Of a stretch of 64,000 nt of DNA, positions 43,015 to 52,472 are shown in pieces. A model generated the notes under the pieces. That model saw only the letters and a program-made list of their open reading frames with translations, made no database searches and was not told the DNA's origin. This DNA is from Wolinella sp052170135 (GTDB lineage Bacteria; Campylobacterota; Campylobacteria; Campylobacterales; Helicobacteraceae): the NCBI GenBank assembly GCA_052170135.1, contig JBQNBC010000004.1:62001-126000 (forward strand). Reading direction: 5' to 3'. The position numbers and the translations under genes are program-made. The number at the start of each line of letters is the position of its first letter. Positions within the stretch are counted from its first letter, which is position 1.

Positions 43015-43941
43015 TTGAGACATTTTTTGACGTTAAAAGATTTTAGTCGCGAGGAGATTCTTGAGATTCTCACACTTGCAATGAAGATTAAGGGTGACTT
43101 TAAAAAAGGCGTACACCAGCCACTTATGCAGGGTAAGACGCTTGGTATGATTTTTGAAAAGAGTTCAACACGTACGCGAGTGAGCTTTGAAGCCGGGATT
43201 TATCAGCTAGGTGGCATGGGGCTTTTTCTATCTAGTCGCGATATTCAGCTTGGGCGTGGTGAGCCTATGAAGGACACTGCACGTGTTATTTCACGAATGG
43301 TAGATATGGTGATGATCCGTACCGCTGGACATGAGAGAATCGAGGAGTTTGCGCGCTATTCGAGCGTGCCTGTGATTAATGGCCTGAGCGATTCTTATCA
43401 CCCTGTGCAGTTAATGGCGGACTATATGACTATGATGGAGTATGGCAAAGACAAGAATCCTACAGTCGCCTATATTGGCGATGGAAACAATATGACGCAC
43501 TCATGGCTAATGCTCGCTGCTAAGCTTGGCTTTGAGCTAAGAGTTGCTACACCAAGGGGCTATGAGCCGGATTCTTCTATCTTTGAGTGCGCGCTAATGC
43601 TAGCTAAAGAATCAGGTGCAAAAATCACGCTTACAAATGATCCAAAAATAGCCGTTGATGGCGTAGATGTGGTTACGACTGACACGTGGGCATCTATGGG
43701 ACAGGAGGCTGAGAAGGAGAAACGTGAGCGCGATTTTCAGGGGTATTGTGTCGATTCTGCACTTATGAAGCTTGCTAAGGGCGATGCAATTTTTTTACAT
43801 TGTCTACCGGCTTATCGTGGTCAGGAAGTGAGCGAAGAGGTGCTAGAGGGCGCACAGAGTGTGATTTTTGATGAGGCAGAGAATCGCCTCCATGCACAGA
43901 AAGGAATTATGGTTTGGCTAGAGCAAAAAAAAGAGAGCTAG
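43015..43941 (+). CDS. argF: ornithine carbamoyltransferase
   Basis: A 308-residue ornithine transcarbamylase (carbamoyl phosphate plus ornithine gives citrulline). SSTRTRVSFEAG (about 52-63) binds carbamoyl phosphate, HPVQLMADY (about 129-137) carries the conserved H-P-x-Q, and HCLPAYRGQEV holds the catalytic cysteine. DTWASMGQE fits the ornithine-binding loop. The start is TTG 43015 with AAGG seven bases before it. H. pylori lacks a full arginine pathway, so its presence suggests an arginine-making Helicobacter. The 3' end overlaps the next gene by 28 bases. Confidence 0.93.
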   Translation: MRHFLTLKDFSREEILEILTLAMKIKGDFKKGVHQPLMQGKTLGMIFEKSSTRTRVSFEAGIYQLGGMGLFLSSRDIQLGRGEPMKDTARVISRMVDMVMIRTAGHERIEEFARYSSVPVINGLSDSYHPVQLMADYMTMMEYGKDKNPTVAYIGDGNNMTHSWLMLAAKLGFELRVATPRGYEPDSSIFECALMLAKESGAKITLTNDPKIAVDGVDVVTTDTWASMGQEAEKEKRERDFQGYCVDSALMKLAKGDAIFLHCLPAYRGQEVSEEVLEGAQSVIFDEAENRLHAQKGIMVWLEQKKES

Positions 43942-44402
43942 AGCTTGAAATCTTGCACAAGGATATAGCTGGTAAGGTTGGTGAGATGATAAAGGATAGC
44001 CAAAACCGCAACCAGGCCAGCTTGCACTTTTTGGATAAAAAGAACGCTACGCTTGAAATTACAAAAGGGCGCATAAGCCTAGATGAGGTGAGTTTCATCA
44101 GGAGCGATAGTGGCGATGAATATGCGCTTTTGTCAAATTCTGCACTATTTTCTTTGCTTGCTCTTATACAAAATAGCTATGACGAGAGGTTGCGACTATA
44201 TCTTGAGCGCGAGATTCTCCAGCAGATGCCAATAGACTTTGATGACGTGTGGGAAGTGGCGATGATGGAACTAAGGCAGGGCAATGATAGGCTTGAACCT
44301 ATCGATACAAAGAGGTTGATTAAGGATATAAAGCGACGCCATCCAAATCTATTTTTTCAGCTAGGCGACCTTTTGGGACGCAAAGAAGAGATGTTTGAAT
44401 AG
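43914..44402 (+). CDS. UPF0763/DUF2603-family protein
   Basis: A 162-residue soluble protein of the Campylobacterota-specific DUF2603 (UPF0763) family, as judged from memory by its length, its QASLHFLDKKNATLEITKG region and its position just before hemN, as in H. pylori HP0664-HP0665. The TTG start at 43914 lies within the argF end. No catalytic motif is visible, and the function is unknown. The C-terminal half is helical. Confidence 0.7.
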   Translation: MARAKKRELELEILHKDIAGKVGEMIKDSQNRNQASLHFLDKKNATLEITKGRISLDEVSFIRSDSGDEYALLSNSALFSLLALIQNSYDERLRLYLEREILQQMPIDFDDVWEVAMMELRQGNDRLEPIDTKRLIKDIKRRHPNLFFQLGDLLGRKEEMFE

Positions 44403-44413
44403 AAAGGAAACTC

Positions 44414-45790
44414 ATGCAAGACGTGATTGATTTTGAGAAATTTGCTCGCTACTCCAAGGCTGGACCGCGATATACAAGCTATCCGACTGCAAATGAGTTT
44501 CACGAAGGCTTTAGCGTAGACGACTATATAGTAGCACTTTCTAGAGAGGATTCTTCACGAGCGCTTTCGCTGTATGTCCATTTGCCATTTTGTCGAAGTG
44601 CCTGCTATTTCTGTGGCTGTAATGTGATTTACACAAGCAAAGAGGATAAAAAATCACGCTACATAGGCTATCTCAAAAAGGAGCTAGCTCTTTTGAAGCA
44701 GGTCCTAGATACAAATAGAATCGTAACTCAGTTGCACTTTGGTGGCGGGACACCGACTTTTATGGATGCAGAGCAGCTTGCTTTGATACTTGCGCTTATC
44801 CATGAGACATTTCCAAACTTCGCATTAGATGCCGAGCTAAGCTGTGAGATAGATCCTAGATTCTTTGCAGAGGAGCAGATGAGAGCACTCAAAAATGGCG
44901 GAATTAATCGCTTAAGTTTTGGCGTGCAGGACTTCGACTCTAATGTGCAGGAGGCTATACATCGTGCACAGAGCGTTGAGCTCGTAGAGGAGGCTGTAAA
45001 TCTTGCTAGGCAATATGGGATAAATTCGATAAATTTCGATTTGATTTATGGGTTGCCGTATCAGGGGTTTGAGAGTTTCAAGGCGACTTTGAACGAGGTG
45101 GTAAAGCTAAATCCAGATCGTTTAGCGATCTTTAACTATGCACATGTCCCGTGGATGAAAAAGACTATGCGCAAGATTGATGAAACTACCTTGCCAGCAC
45201 CAGAGGAGAAACTAAGAATTCTTCAATATACGATTGGATTCTTAAAAGAACGCGGATATGAGATGATAGGGATGGATCATTTTGCTAAGCGCGATGACGA
45301 GTTGTTTAGAGCGATACAAAAGGGCGAGCTGAGACGTAATTTTCAAGGATACACGACTAAAGGTGGCAGTCAAACGATAGGAATCGGGCTTACGTCAATC
45401 GGCGAAGGTGGCGACTATTACGCGCAAAACTACAAAGAGATGGAAGCTTATGAGCGCGCGCTTGATGATGGGCGACTTCCAATACACAAGGGAATCGTCC
45501 TGAATAGCGATGATATTGTGCGAAAAGATGTCATTATGCAGCTTATGAGCAACTTCAAGCTAGATTTTAAAGAGATTGAGTTGCGCCACAAAATAGACTT
45601 TAAAAGCTATTTTGGCGATTCTCTCTCTGAGCTTGGCGAGTATGAGGCGGCAGGGCTTTGCGAAATTAGTGAGCATGGGATAAGAATCTCGCCTACTGGT
45701 AGCATGCTGGTACGAAACATCGCTATGGTCTTTGATGCATTTTTGAAAAAGACGCCGATTCTTGAACGAAAATTTAGTAAGACGGTGTGA
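44414..45790 (+). CDS. hemN: oxygen-independent coproporphyrinogen III oxidase
   Basis: A 458-residue radical SAM enzyme. It decarboxylates coproporphyrinogen III in heme synthesis without oxygen. The cluster motif is CRSACYFCGC (about 60-69), preceded by LYVHLPF. RYTSYPTA at the N-terminus and FGGGTPTFM are HemN signatures, and the length is that of full HemN rather than HemW. ATG 44414 follows AGAAAGGA. It is followed one base later by a GlpC-like gene, the order recalled for H. pylori. Confidence 0.93.
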   Translation: MQDVIDFEKFARYSKAGPRYTSYPTANEFHEGFSVDDYIVALSREDSSRALSLYVHLPFCRSACYFCGCNVIYTSKEDKKSRYIGYLKKELALLKQVLDTNRIVTQLHFGGGTPTFMDAEQLALILALIHETFPNFALDAELSCEIDPRFFAEEQMRALKNGGINRLSFGVQDFDSNVQEAIHRAQSVELVEEAVNLARQYGINSINFDLIYGLPYQGFESFKATLNEVVKLNPDRLAIFNYAHVPWMKKTMRKIDETTLPAPEEKLRILQYTIGFLKERGYEMIGMDHFAKRDDELFRAIQKGELRRNFQGYTTKGGSQTIGIGLTSIGEGGDYYAQNYKEMEAYERALDDGRLPIHKGIVLNSDDIVRKDVIMQLMSNFKLDFKEIELRHKIDFKSYFGDSLSELGEYEAAGLCEISEHGIRISPTGSMLVRNIAMVFDAFLKKTPILERKFSKTV

Positions 45791-45791
45791 G

Positions 45792-47072
45792 ATGTTTGAC
45801 TATCAAAAGGTAAGTAACGCATGCGTAAAATGCGGGAAATGTATCCCTGTTTGCACTATTTACAAAATCCATCCTGATGAGACCACATCTCCACGTGGCT
45901 TTATCGACCTTTTAGGCGCATATGAGAGAGGCGATCTAGAGCTTGATAAAAATACAAAGAGAATCTTTGAGACCTGTTTTTTGTGTACATCGTGCACTTA
46001 TGTCTGTCCAAATAAGCTACCAACCGATCAGATTATTGAAAATGTGCGTCGCGATATTGCTGATAAATTCGGTATAGCGTGGTTTAAGCGCGCCTACTTT
46101 TTCTTACTACGCAATCGCAACATAATGAACTGGGCGTTTAAGCTTGGCTCATATTTCACACCACTTTTATTTAAGAATTTGCCAGAAAAACAGTCAATGC
46201 GACCGCGATTTTCACTACCGTTTATCGGTGATCGTGTATTTATGTGGTTGCGACCTAAAAATTTCATCGATAGCTATCCTGAAATTACGAAAAATGCACC
46301 AGCTGAAAGGGCACGTCGTGTGGCGATTTTTATCGGTTGCTTAGCGAATTACAATTACACAAAAATAGGCGATTCTCTTATGACGATTCTCCATGAGTTG
46401 GAGATTGACGCTTTTATCCCAAAAAAGCAACAGTGTTGCGCTGCACCTGCCTATTTTACTGGTGATTTTGCAACCGTAGAGAAGTTAATAAAGCAAAACG
46501 TAGAGTATTTTGAGACATTTTTTGATGATATTGAGGCGATGATTATCCCTGAAGCAACCTGTAGCGCGATGATTCTTGAAGATTGGTCACGTTTTATGGA
46601 CAAAGATCCTGAGTGGAAAGAGAGAATCGAGCGATTGTTACCAAAAATTTTTATCGCAAGTGATTGGCTTTATAATAAAACAGATCTTTTAGCTCGTCTT
46701 AAGGCGTTAAGTGTGCAGTTAGATTCTACTATTACATATCATGATCCATGCCACTCGCGCAAAGTTTTGGGTGTGTTTAATGAGCCGCGTGCGTTAATTA
46801 GTGCAAATTACAAGCTAGTTGAGATGAGTGATCCAAATCAGTGTTGTGGTTTTGGTGGTGTTACGATGCAGACAGAACGGTTTTCTCTTTCGCGTGAAGT
46901 TGGGATTTCAAAAGCTAAGATGATAGAAAAGACTGGTGCTAGAATCGTAAGTGCTGAGTGCAGCGCATGTCGAATGCAACTTACAAATGCCCTAGCGCAC
47001 GAAAATGTTGATGTTGAGTTTGCTCATCCGCTAGAGCTTATTGCTGATGCGATTAAGATGGCGCGCGGATAG
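45792..47072 (+). CDS. glpC: GlpC-like iron-sulfur oxidoreductase subunit
   Basis: A 426-residue protein from ATG 45792 (a TTG-initiated extension to 45762 adds ten residues and overlaps hemN). Two 4Fe-4S motifs are present: CVKCGKCIPVC (about 11-21) and CFLCTSCTYVCP (about 62-73). CCG-type motifs follow at QQCCAAPAYF and QCCGFGGV, the GlpC/HdrB/LutA pattern that binds a further cluster. The partner could be a GlpA- or GlcD/Dld-type flavoprotein elsewhere. In H. pylori the corresponding gene follows hemN. Confidence 0.8.
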   Translation: MFDYQKVSNACVKCGKCIPVCTIYKIHPDETTSPRGFIDLLGAYERGDLELDKNTKRIFETCFLCTSCTYVCPNKLPTDQIIENVRRDIADKFGIAWFKRAYFFLLRNRNIMNWAFKLGSYFTPLLFKNLPEKQSMRPRFSLPFIGDRVFMWLRPKNFIDSYPEITKNAPAERARRVAIFIGCLANYNYTKIGDSLMTILHELEIDAFIPKKQQCCAAPAYFTGDFATVEKLIKQNVEYFETFFDDIEAMIIPEATCSAMILEDWSRFMDKDPEWKERIERLLPKIFIASDWLYNKTDLLARLKALSVQLDSTITYHDPCHSRKVLGVFNEPRALISANYKLVEMSDPNQCCGFGGVTMQTERFSLSREVGISKAKMIEKTGARIVSAECSACRMQLTNALAHENVDVEFAHPLELIADAIKMARG

Positions 47073-47192
47073 GTGCGGTTTGGTTTTGATTTGCATCTTT
47101 GATATAAAAATATAAATGAAAAGGTAATTTTTATTTCACTTGGTAAGTAAAAGGTAGTTGCTACTAGGGAGCTTTTGCAAATAATTTATCTA

Positions 47193-47231
47193 TTTTGGGT
47201 GGTGTATAAATAATTTAGAAGCCACCCAAAA
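47193..47231. repeat. 10-base inverted repeat between convergent genes
   Basis: TTTTGGGTGG (47193-47202) and CCACCCAAAA (47222-47231) form a perfect ten-pair stem with a 19-base loop. It lies between the GlpC-like gene and the convergent gene at 47359. The T run is on the 5' side of the stem, opposite to a normal terminator. Confidence 0.6.
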
Positions 47232-47358
47232 AGAGTAAAATCACTAAAACAGAAAAATATAAATAAGAATCAGTAGGTAAAAATAGCTGTAAAATGTATG
47301 GCAAATATGTTTTTCATGCGACTTTTATGGTTTATTAGATAAAGGATATCCTAAGAAA

Positions 47359-48108
47359 TCAAGGTAGGATCTTCTCCTGTCCTAGCCTATAAAGTGCAAA
47401 ATCATACTTAATCGGGTCGCGCTCATCAAGTCGCTTTAAAAATTCTGTAGCCTCTATTACTGACTTGAAATCGTAGCTTTTGCGTTGCAAAATCCCAAGT
47501 TTTTTACACAATCTAAATGTATGCGTATCAAGCGGCAAAAGAAGTTCGCTGCACGGTATTACATCTTCCCAGCGTCCTAAATCAAGCTCGTCTCTGCGCA
47601 CCATCCAGCGCAAAAACATATTCCAACGTTTAAGCGGAGAGCTAGGGGCGTGAGGATTCCCTATTAAAAACATAAATCCATCACTGCTGTAACCATCAGC
47701 ATGCTCTAATATCTGTGTCTGCATTGCATGAATAGCCCCGAGAATCCCATTGTTTTGAAAGCCATGCGCACACGTATCTTTTAGCGAAGTCTCGCTGTGG
47801 AAAATGGAATTAAGAGACAAAAATAGCTCCTTGACATCGTTCCTATTTTGGAAGCGATAAAGAGGAAGTGTGGCAGCGTGAATAGAATCTGGTGATTTTT
47901 GAAGTAGCGAAAAGTCAAGCTCACTCAAAAACTTCACAATCTGCTTTGCATTCCCGTATGCAAATAGTGCACAAGCAAGAATCGCTAGGTCGTTATCAAG
48001 ATTCTTTGCAATTAAAAGCGGATCCGGACGCAAATCACACAACTCATTAGTGTTATTTCGCGCACTAGATTCTCGTTCGAGTAGTTCTTTTAGCTTTGAA
48101 AATTCCAT
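47359..48108 (-). CDS. TIGR02757-family protein (DUF2400)
   Basis: A 249-residue protein of the TIGR02757 family. The key sequence is RWNMFLRWMVRRDELDLGRW followed by LLPLDTHTFRLCKKLG, which matches the family's conserved RWMVR-x-D-x-DxG-x-W and PLDTH patterns. The family resembles HhH-GPD DNA glycosylase folds but has no proven activity. ATG 48108. It is downstream of ftsZ on the same strand, separated by about 165 bases and a hairpin, so it probably has its own promoter. Confidence 0.85.
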   Translation of the reverse strand: MEFSKLKELLERESSARNNTNELCDLRPDPLLIAKNLDNDLAILACALFAYGNAKQIVKFLSELDFSLLQKSPDSIHAATLPLYRFQNRNDVKELFLSLNSIFHSETSLKDTCAHGFQNNGILGAIHAMQTQILEHADGYSSDGFMFLIGNPHAPSSPLKRWNMFLRWMVRRDELDLGRWEDVIPCSELLLPLDTHTFRLCKKLGILQRKSYDFKSVIEATEFLKRLDERDPIKYDFALYRLGQEKILP

Positions 48109-48230
48109 TTGTGCTCCATTATTTTTAGATTTATACGTAAAAATTAATGGGTTTATTGTTTTTTATTTTATTAATACTAAATAGCATAATAGACGAGCTT
48201 GAAAGGATTGCTGAAGATGAAAGCCATGAA

Positions 48231-48256
48231 AGAATCCAGGCGTAGTCCTGGATTCT
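48231..48256 (-). terminator. hairpin terminator after ftsZ
   Basis: AGAATCCAGG (48231-48240) pairs perfectly with CCTGGATTCT (48247-48256) across a six-base loop. Read on the minus strand it is followed by TTCATGGC, only moderately U-rich. It stands 18 bases after the ftsZ stop, a normal distance for a terminator. Confidence 0.6.
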
Positions 48257-48274
48257 AGCAGATCATGAGCATCC

Positions 48275-49450
48275 CTAGTCCATGCCTCTGCGCATAAAAG
48301 TCGGAATATCTAGAATATCATCGCTCTGCTCAAAATCACCACTACCGACCTTGCGCTTTGCTAGTGTAACTGTAGCGTTAGGTGCTTGCTTTGGCTGCGT
48401 GAGGTCTTTTGAGGCGACGAGGTTAAAGTCGCTATTTGACGATTCGCTAACTGTAGTTGTAGTGCCTCCCTCTTTTTCAAAGCCAGTGGCGACCATGGTA
48501 ACCTTAACTGCGTCTCTCTCCATGCCCTCGTCATATGTAACACCAAAAATCACATCCGCATCCTGAACATTATCAGTAGCCTCATATACTATCTCCATCG
48601 CCTCGCCAATTTGAACAATCGGATAATCTGGATGCATCTGGAAATATACCAATACGCCCATCGCGCCATTAATTGACATATTATCAAACAACGGAGATTC
48701 AATAGCATTTTTAACGGCTTCATAAGCAGCCTTACCGCCTGAGCTCTCGCCAATACCCATGAGTGCTAGCCCATGATGATTCATAACAGTACGAAGGTCA
48801 GCAAAGTCCACATTAATGTCATTTTCTTCATGTCTAAGAATCATACCACTAATACCGTTTACTGCACGCGCAAGAACATTGTTAACGATATCAAAACTAT
48901 CGCGCATTCCAAGCTTGGGATCTGCAAGCATAAGCAACTTGTCATTTGGGATAACGACAATAGAGTTACTCTCTTTTTTAAGCTCTAAAAGCCCTTGTTC
49001 TGCAAACATAGAACGCTTTCTGGCTTCAAATTTAAAAGGTTTTGTAACTACAGAAATAGTAAGAGCACCAATCTCCTTTGCCACCTTAGCGATAACTGGA
49101 GCGGCACCAGTCCCTGTACCACCACCAAGACCAGCGGCAATAAATACGATATCAGAATCCTTTAAAATCTCTCTAATCTCATCAATGCTCTCAAGTGCGG
49201 CTTCTCTACCAACATCTGGTCGCATTCCAGCACCAAGCCCTTTTGTCAGCTGTGCACCAAGCTGGATTTTAGTCTGAGCTGGAGATGTTTTTAGTGCCTG
49301 GGCATCTGTATTTGCGACAATCCAGCCAATCTCCTTGTACGGACTCTTTTCAACCAAGTAATTAACAGTGTTGCTACCACCGCCACCGACGCCGACGACC
49401 TTGATTCTTGCTCCATTGCTGACCACTACGTCTGTTACATCTATCTGCAT
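48275..49450 (-). CDS. ftsZ: cell division protein FtsZ
   Basis: A 391-residue tubulin-like GTPase that forms the division ring. VGVGGGGSNTVNYL binds the nucleotide, GGGTGTGAAPVIAK is the tubulin signature, and the T7 loop follows with the conserved NVDFADL at about 207-213. The end, after a low-complexity linker, reads ILDIPTFMRRG, the conserved peptide that binds FtsA. It is 24 bases after ftsA on the minus strand, the usual order. Confidence 0.97.
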   Translation of the reverse strand: MQIDVTDVVVSNGARIKVVGVGGGGSNTVNYLVEKSPYKEIGWIVANTDAQALKTSPAQTKIQLGAQLTKGLGAGMRPDVGREAALESIDEIREILKDSDIVFIAAGLGGGTGTGAAPVIAKVAKEIGALTISVVTKPFKFEARKRSMFAEQGLLELKKESNSIVVIPNDKLLMLADPKLGMRDSFDIVNNVLARAVNGISGMILRHEENDINVDFADLRTVMNHHGLALMGIGESSGGKAAYEAVKNAIESPLFDNMSINGAMGVLVYFQMHPDYPIVQIGEAMEIVYEATDNVQDADVIFGVTYDEGMERDAVKVTMVATGFEKEGGTTTTVSESSNSDFNLVASKDLTQPKQAPNATVTLAKRKVGSGDFEQSDDILDIPTFMRRGMD

Positions 49451-49474
49451 CTATCTACTCCGTAATAAATTTCA

Positions 49475-50914
49475 TTAAAAAAGCTGGGTCAATGATCGCC
49501 AAATCCTAGACATGACATTGTCACTTCCACCCCTATTGCCACCAACAGTCGCAATCTCGCTCAAGTCGTTCTTGACCTCTGCTGGACTTTTCGCCACAGG
49601 AATCGGTGCAGTACTTGGCACTTTATTAGTCTCTCTTGATTCTTGATGTAACGATAGCGCAGAGATTAGATTGCCATTGTCTGCATATGGCTTGTCCTCA
49701 CCTTTGTGTCTGATTTTACGCTCAGAATCCATCTCATAATTAGTAAAGAATCCAGCACCATAAAGGATAAGTCCTATCGCAGTTGAATAACTTGGATCGC
49801 GCAGATTCTCAAATAAGCCATCAATCTCAACAGGAGAGGCGATTCTAATTGGCATGTGCGGAAACACAGCACTAGTTAACTCACGAAGTCCATCAAGCTT
49901 TACCATACCGCCTGTTAGCACGATTCCTGCACCCAAATGTCCCTGTAGCATACTTGCATTAATGGATTGTGCCAGAAGCTCGAGTGTCTCCTCCACGCGA
50001 CATGACATGACTTTTTGCACCACATCTAGCGACACTCGGCGTGTCTTTGTTTCATCGCCAACCACAGGGACTTCTATAATATCTCCGGACTGTACTTTAC
50101 TAAGTGAGCCATATTTGACTTTGACTTCTTCTGCTGCACCCTGTGGCGTTTGCAATGCAACCGATAGGTCATTGGTGATATTGCTAGAGCCTAGTTTTAG
50201 ATAGTTGTCATATTTGATTGAATTCCCAATATGTATGACGATGTCACACATGGCACCACCCATGTCCACACACGCTACGCCAAGCTCTTTTTCATCATAG
50301 TTTAATACGGCGATAGATGAAGCATAAGAGCCAAGAACTATGTTTTCTATTTCAACGCCAGCATTATTTATCACTTTTCGCAGATTCTCAATGCTTGCAC
50401 GCTGAGCGGTGATGATATGGACAGATACCTCTAGGCGACTGCCGCTCATCCCAAGGGGATCGTCGATAAAATCTTGGTCATCCACTTTAAAGTTATACGG
50501 TAGAACGTGCAAAACCTGATAATCATTAGGAATCTTAGCTACATACAGTGCTGTTTCTACAACATTTCGTATATCTTTAAAACCAATCTCACTCTGCGGA
50601 ACATTTATAATTCCAGAGCTGTTTACCCCTTGTACATATACACTAGAAATAGAAACTATCGCTTTAGATGTCATAGTGCCGGCGATACGTTTGGCATCGC
50701 TCACAGCATTTCTCACTGCCCGACTTGCGAGGTCTATATTATTTATAGCACCTCTTTTTAATCCTTGAGATTTGTGTATTCCTGTGCCGATAATATGTGG
50801 CTTGCCATCTTTCATCTCTGCGATGATGGCGCAAATCTTGGTCGAGCCGATATCAATTCCAAGTATGGTCTGGTTCAATCCACCGTCCTTATCACTTTGA
50901 TTGCGCTTCTCCAT
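49475..50914 (-). CDS. ftsA: cell division protein FtsA
   Basis: A 479-residue actin-like protein that anchors FtsZ to the membrane. ILGIDIGSTKICAIIAE (phosphate 1), CVDMGGAMCDIVIH (phosphate 2) and GIVLTGGMVKLDGL (adenosine) are the actin-fold motifs, with the SHS2/1C domain between. The last residues SRIWRSLTQLF form the membrane-targeting helix. It lies between ppiD (two-base gap) and ftsZ. Confidence 0.95.
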   Translation of the reverse strand: MEKRNQSDKDGGLNQTILGIDIGSTKICAIIAEMKDGKPHIIGTGIHKSQGLKRGAINNIDLASRAVRNAVSDAKRIAGTMTSKAIVSISSVYVQGVNSSGIINVPQSEIGFKDIRNVVETALYVAKIPNDYQVLHVLPYNFKVDDQDFIDDPLGMSGSRLEVSVHIITAQRASIENLRKVINNAGVEIENIVLGSYASSIAVLNYDEKELGVACVDMGGAMCDIVIHIGNSIKYDNYLKLGSSNITNDLSVALQTPQGAAEEVKVKYGSLSKVQSGDIIEVPVVGDETKTRRVSLDVVQKVMSCRVEETLELLAQSINASMLQGHLGAGIVLTGGMVKLDGLRELTSAVFPHMPIRIASPVEIDGLFENLRDPSYSTAIGLILYGAGFFTNYEMDSERKIRHKGEDKPYADNGNLISALSLHQESRETNKVPSTAPIPVAKSPAEVKNDLSEIATVGGNRGGSDNVMSRIWRSLTQLF

Positions 50915-50915
50915 G

Positions 50916-52373
50916 TTACTGCTTCCTCACTATAAGGTAACGCTTGCTTAGATAATCCAAAAAGGCACTCTCTGCTAGACGCTCTTTAATCTGAGTAATA
51001 TTTTTCGTAACAAAATCTAAGTTTTTTATCATTTCTTCGCTTTTAGGTAGCTTTTGTTCAAGAATCTCATATAAAACAGCCTTGTCATCTAGCATTACAT
51101 AACCTTTGGTTTCTGTGCTCTGAAATAGTTGCGCTAAAAACTCAGCCGCCTCCTCAGTATCTAAGAGCATGATCTTTGCAACATCATCTCGCCCAAAGAA
51201 ACCAACCACCTCGCCACTAAATGACTTCAGCCCCTCTTTTGCGCGTTCTTCAAGTATTTTGCCCTTTTTGTGCGCTAAAAGATCACTCTTTGCCAGCTCT
51301 TTTGCAGATTCAAAGCTCATCGGTTCGCTCTCTTTAATGCCAAGCAACTTAACAGTTAGGTAGCCATCAGGAGATGGGACTGGTTTTAAAGTCTCACCTG
51401 CTTTAATCTCTGCCAAGCGCAAAAGCAACTCATCGCCAAGCTTCTTGTCTGATTCTGCTAGAGAATACGAAATGCCATGCGGTGTGGCATCTTTCTTAAA
51501 CTCAATATAAAGCCTAAGCGCGCTCTTCTCCGCCTGTGCATCTTTATAGTCACGCTCAACCCTAGTGCGCGCCAGCTCAAATTCAAGCGGTCTACCATCC
51601 AGTCCAACGTAGTTGTTTTTAAAGCTGTCGTAGTGAATTTGCAACTCTTCATCAGTTACATTTATATCATTGCTCTTAGTTAATGCATAGACGATATCAT
51701 AGACACGATCTGTCATGTAGCTATTTTTATTTTCAGTCCAGAATGCCTCAATCTCACCATCTGTAACGCTTGGAGTGATATTAGAAGAATCCAAAACTTT
51801 CATTGAGATCTTATCTTTAATATAAAATGCCGCCCCTAGCGATTCTCTCTCTAGTTCCGTTACATTTGGAGTGAGAACCACGCTCAGCTTTTCTAAAAGC
51901 AGAGAATCGTGCAGTGCGCGCTCAAAAGCTACTGGCTTGTAGTTGTTATCTTGCAATACTTTACGATATGCCTCTTCGCTAAAGTTTCCATCGACATGGA
52001 AAGCGTCCATATTTACAACTGCGCGCGCCACATCATCATCGCTGACGCGCAGTCCAGAATCGACGGCAAAATTCAACATAAGCGTCTTTGAGATCAAGCT
52101 TTCAAGTGCTTGTTTCTCAATTCCTAGGCTTTTTGCCTGCTCTTTATCCAAGGAGCCACCTACTATTTTGTTATAAAAATCATAGAGGCGAGAATACTCC
52201 TGTTCTAGGTCTGTCTGTGTGATTTTTGTATCGCCTACTTTGGCCACCCACGAAGATGACGAGGAGAAGCTATATGCGCCCCATCCAACAAATCCAGCAC
52301 CAACAAATGCGATTGTGCTAATCCAAATCGTGACGACTAGGTATTTTCGATGTTTTTGCATCCAGTTTATCAT
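50916..52373 (-). CDS. ppiD: PpiD/SurA-like peptidyl-prolyl isomerase, membrane-anchored
   Basis: A 485-residue protein with one membrane segment (about 14-36, VVTIWISTIAFVGAGFVGWG) and a large periplasmic part. Its SurA-type N-terminal chaperone domain begins WVAKVGDTKITQTDLEQEY. A parvulin-like part lies near the middle (KKLGDELLLRLAEIKAGET) but looks short, so catalytic activity is uncertain. The role is folding of outer-membrane proteins. The order ppiD-ftsA-ftsZ with bioA diverging is the same as I recall for H. pylori HP0976-HP0979. Confidence 0.85.
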   Translation of the reverse strand: MINWMQKHRKYLVVTIWISTIAFVGAGFVGWGAYSFSSSSSWVAKVGDTKITQTDLEQEYSRLYDFYNKIVGGSLDKEQAKSLGIEKQALESLISKTLMLNFAVDSGLRVSDDDVARAVVNMDAFHVDGNFSEEAYRKVLQDNNYKPVAFERALHDSLLLEKLSVVLTPNVTELERESLGAAFYIKDKISMKVLDSSNITPSVTDGEIEAFWTENKNSYMTDRVYDIVYALTKSNDINVTDEELQIHYDSFKNNYVGLDGRPLEFELARTRVERDYKDAQAEKSALRLYIEFKKDATPHGISYSLAESDKKLGDELLLRLAEIKAGETLKPVPSPDGYLTVKLLGIKESEPMSFESAKELAKSDLLAHKKGKILEERAKEGLKSFSGEVVGFFGRDDVAKIMLLDTEEAAEFLAQLFQSTETKGYVMLDDKAVLYEILEQKLPKSEEMIKNLDFVTKNITQIKERLAESAFLDYLSKRYLIVRKQ

Positions 52374-52391
52374 TAGGCTTGCCTTAAGGGT

Positions 52392-52397
52392 TATAAT
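52392..52397 (+). promoter_or_regulatory. -10 box of bioA
   Basis: TATAAT about 75 bases before the bioA ATG in the 99-base gap between divergent ppiD and bioA. No clear -35 box is visible. The gap must also hold the promoter for the minus-strand operon. Confidence 0.45.
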
Positions 52398-52472
52398 AGC
52401 GTTGCTGATGGAGCTACCAAAAAAGCGCGATTATACTAGAAAGCTTATTAAAAATAGATTGAGGAGCAGACT

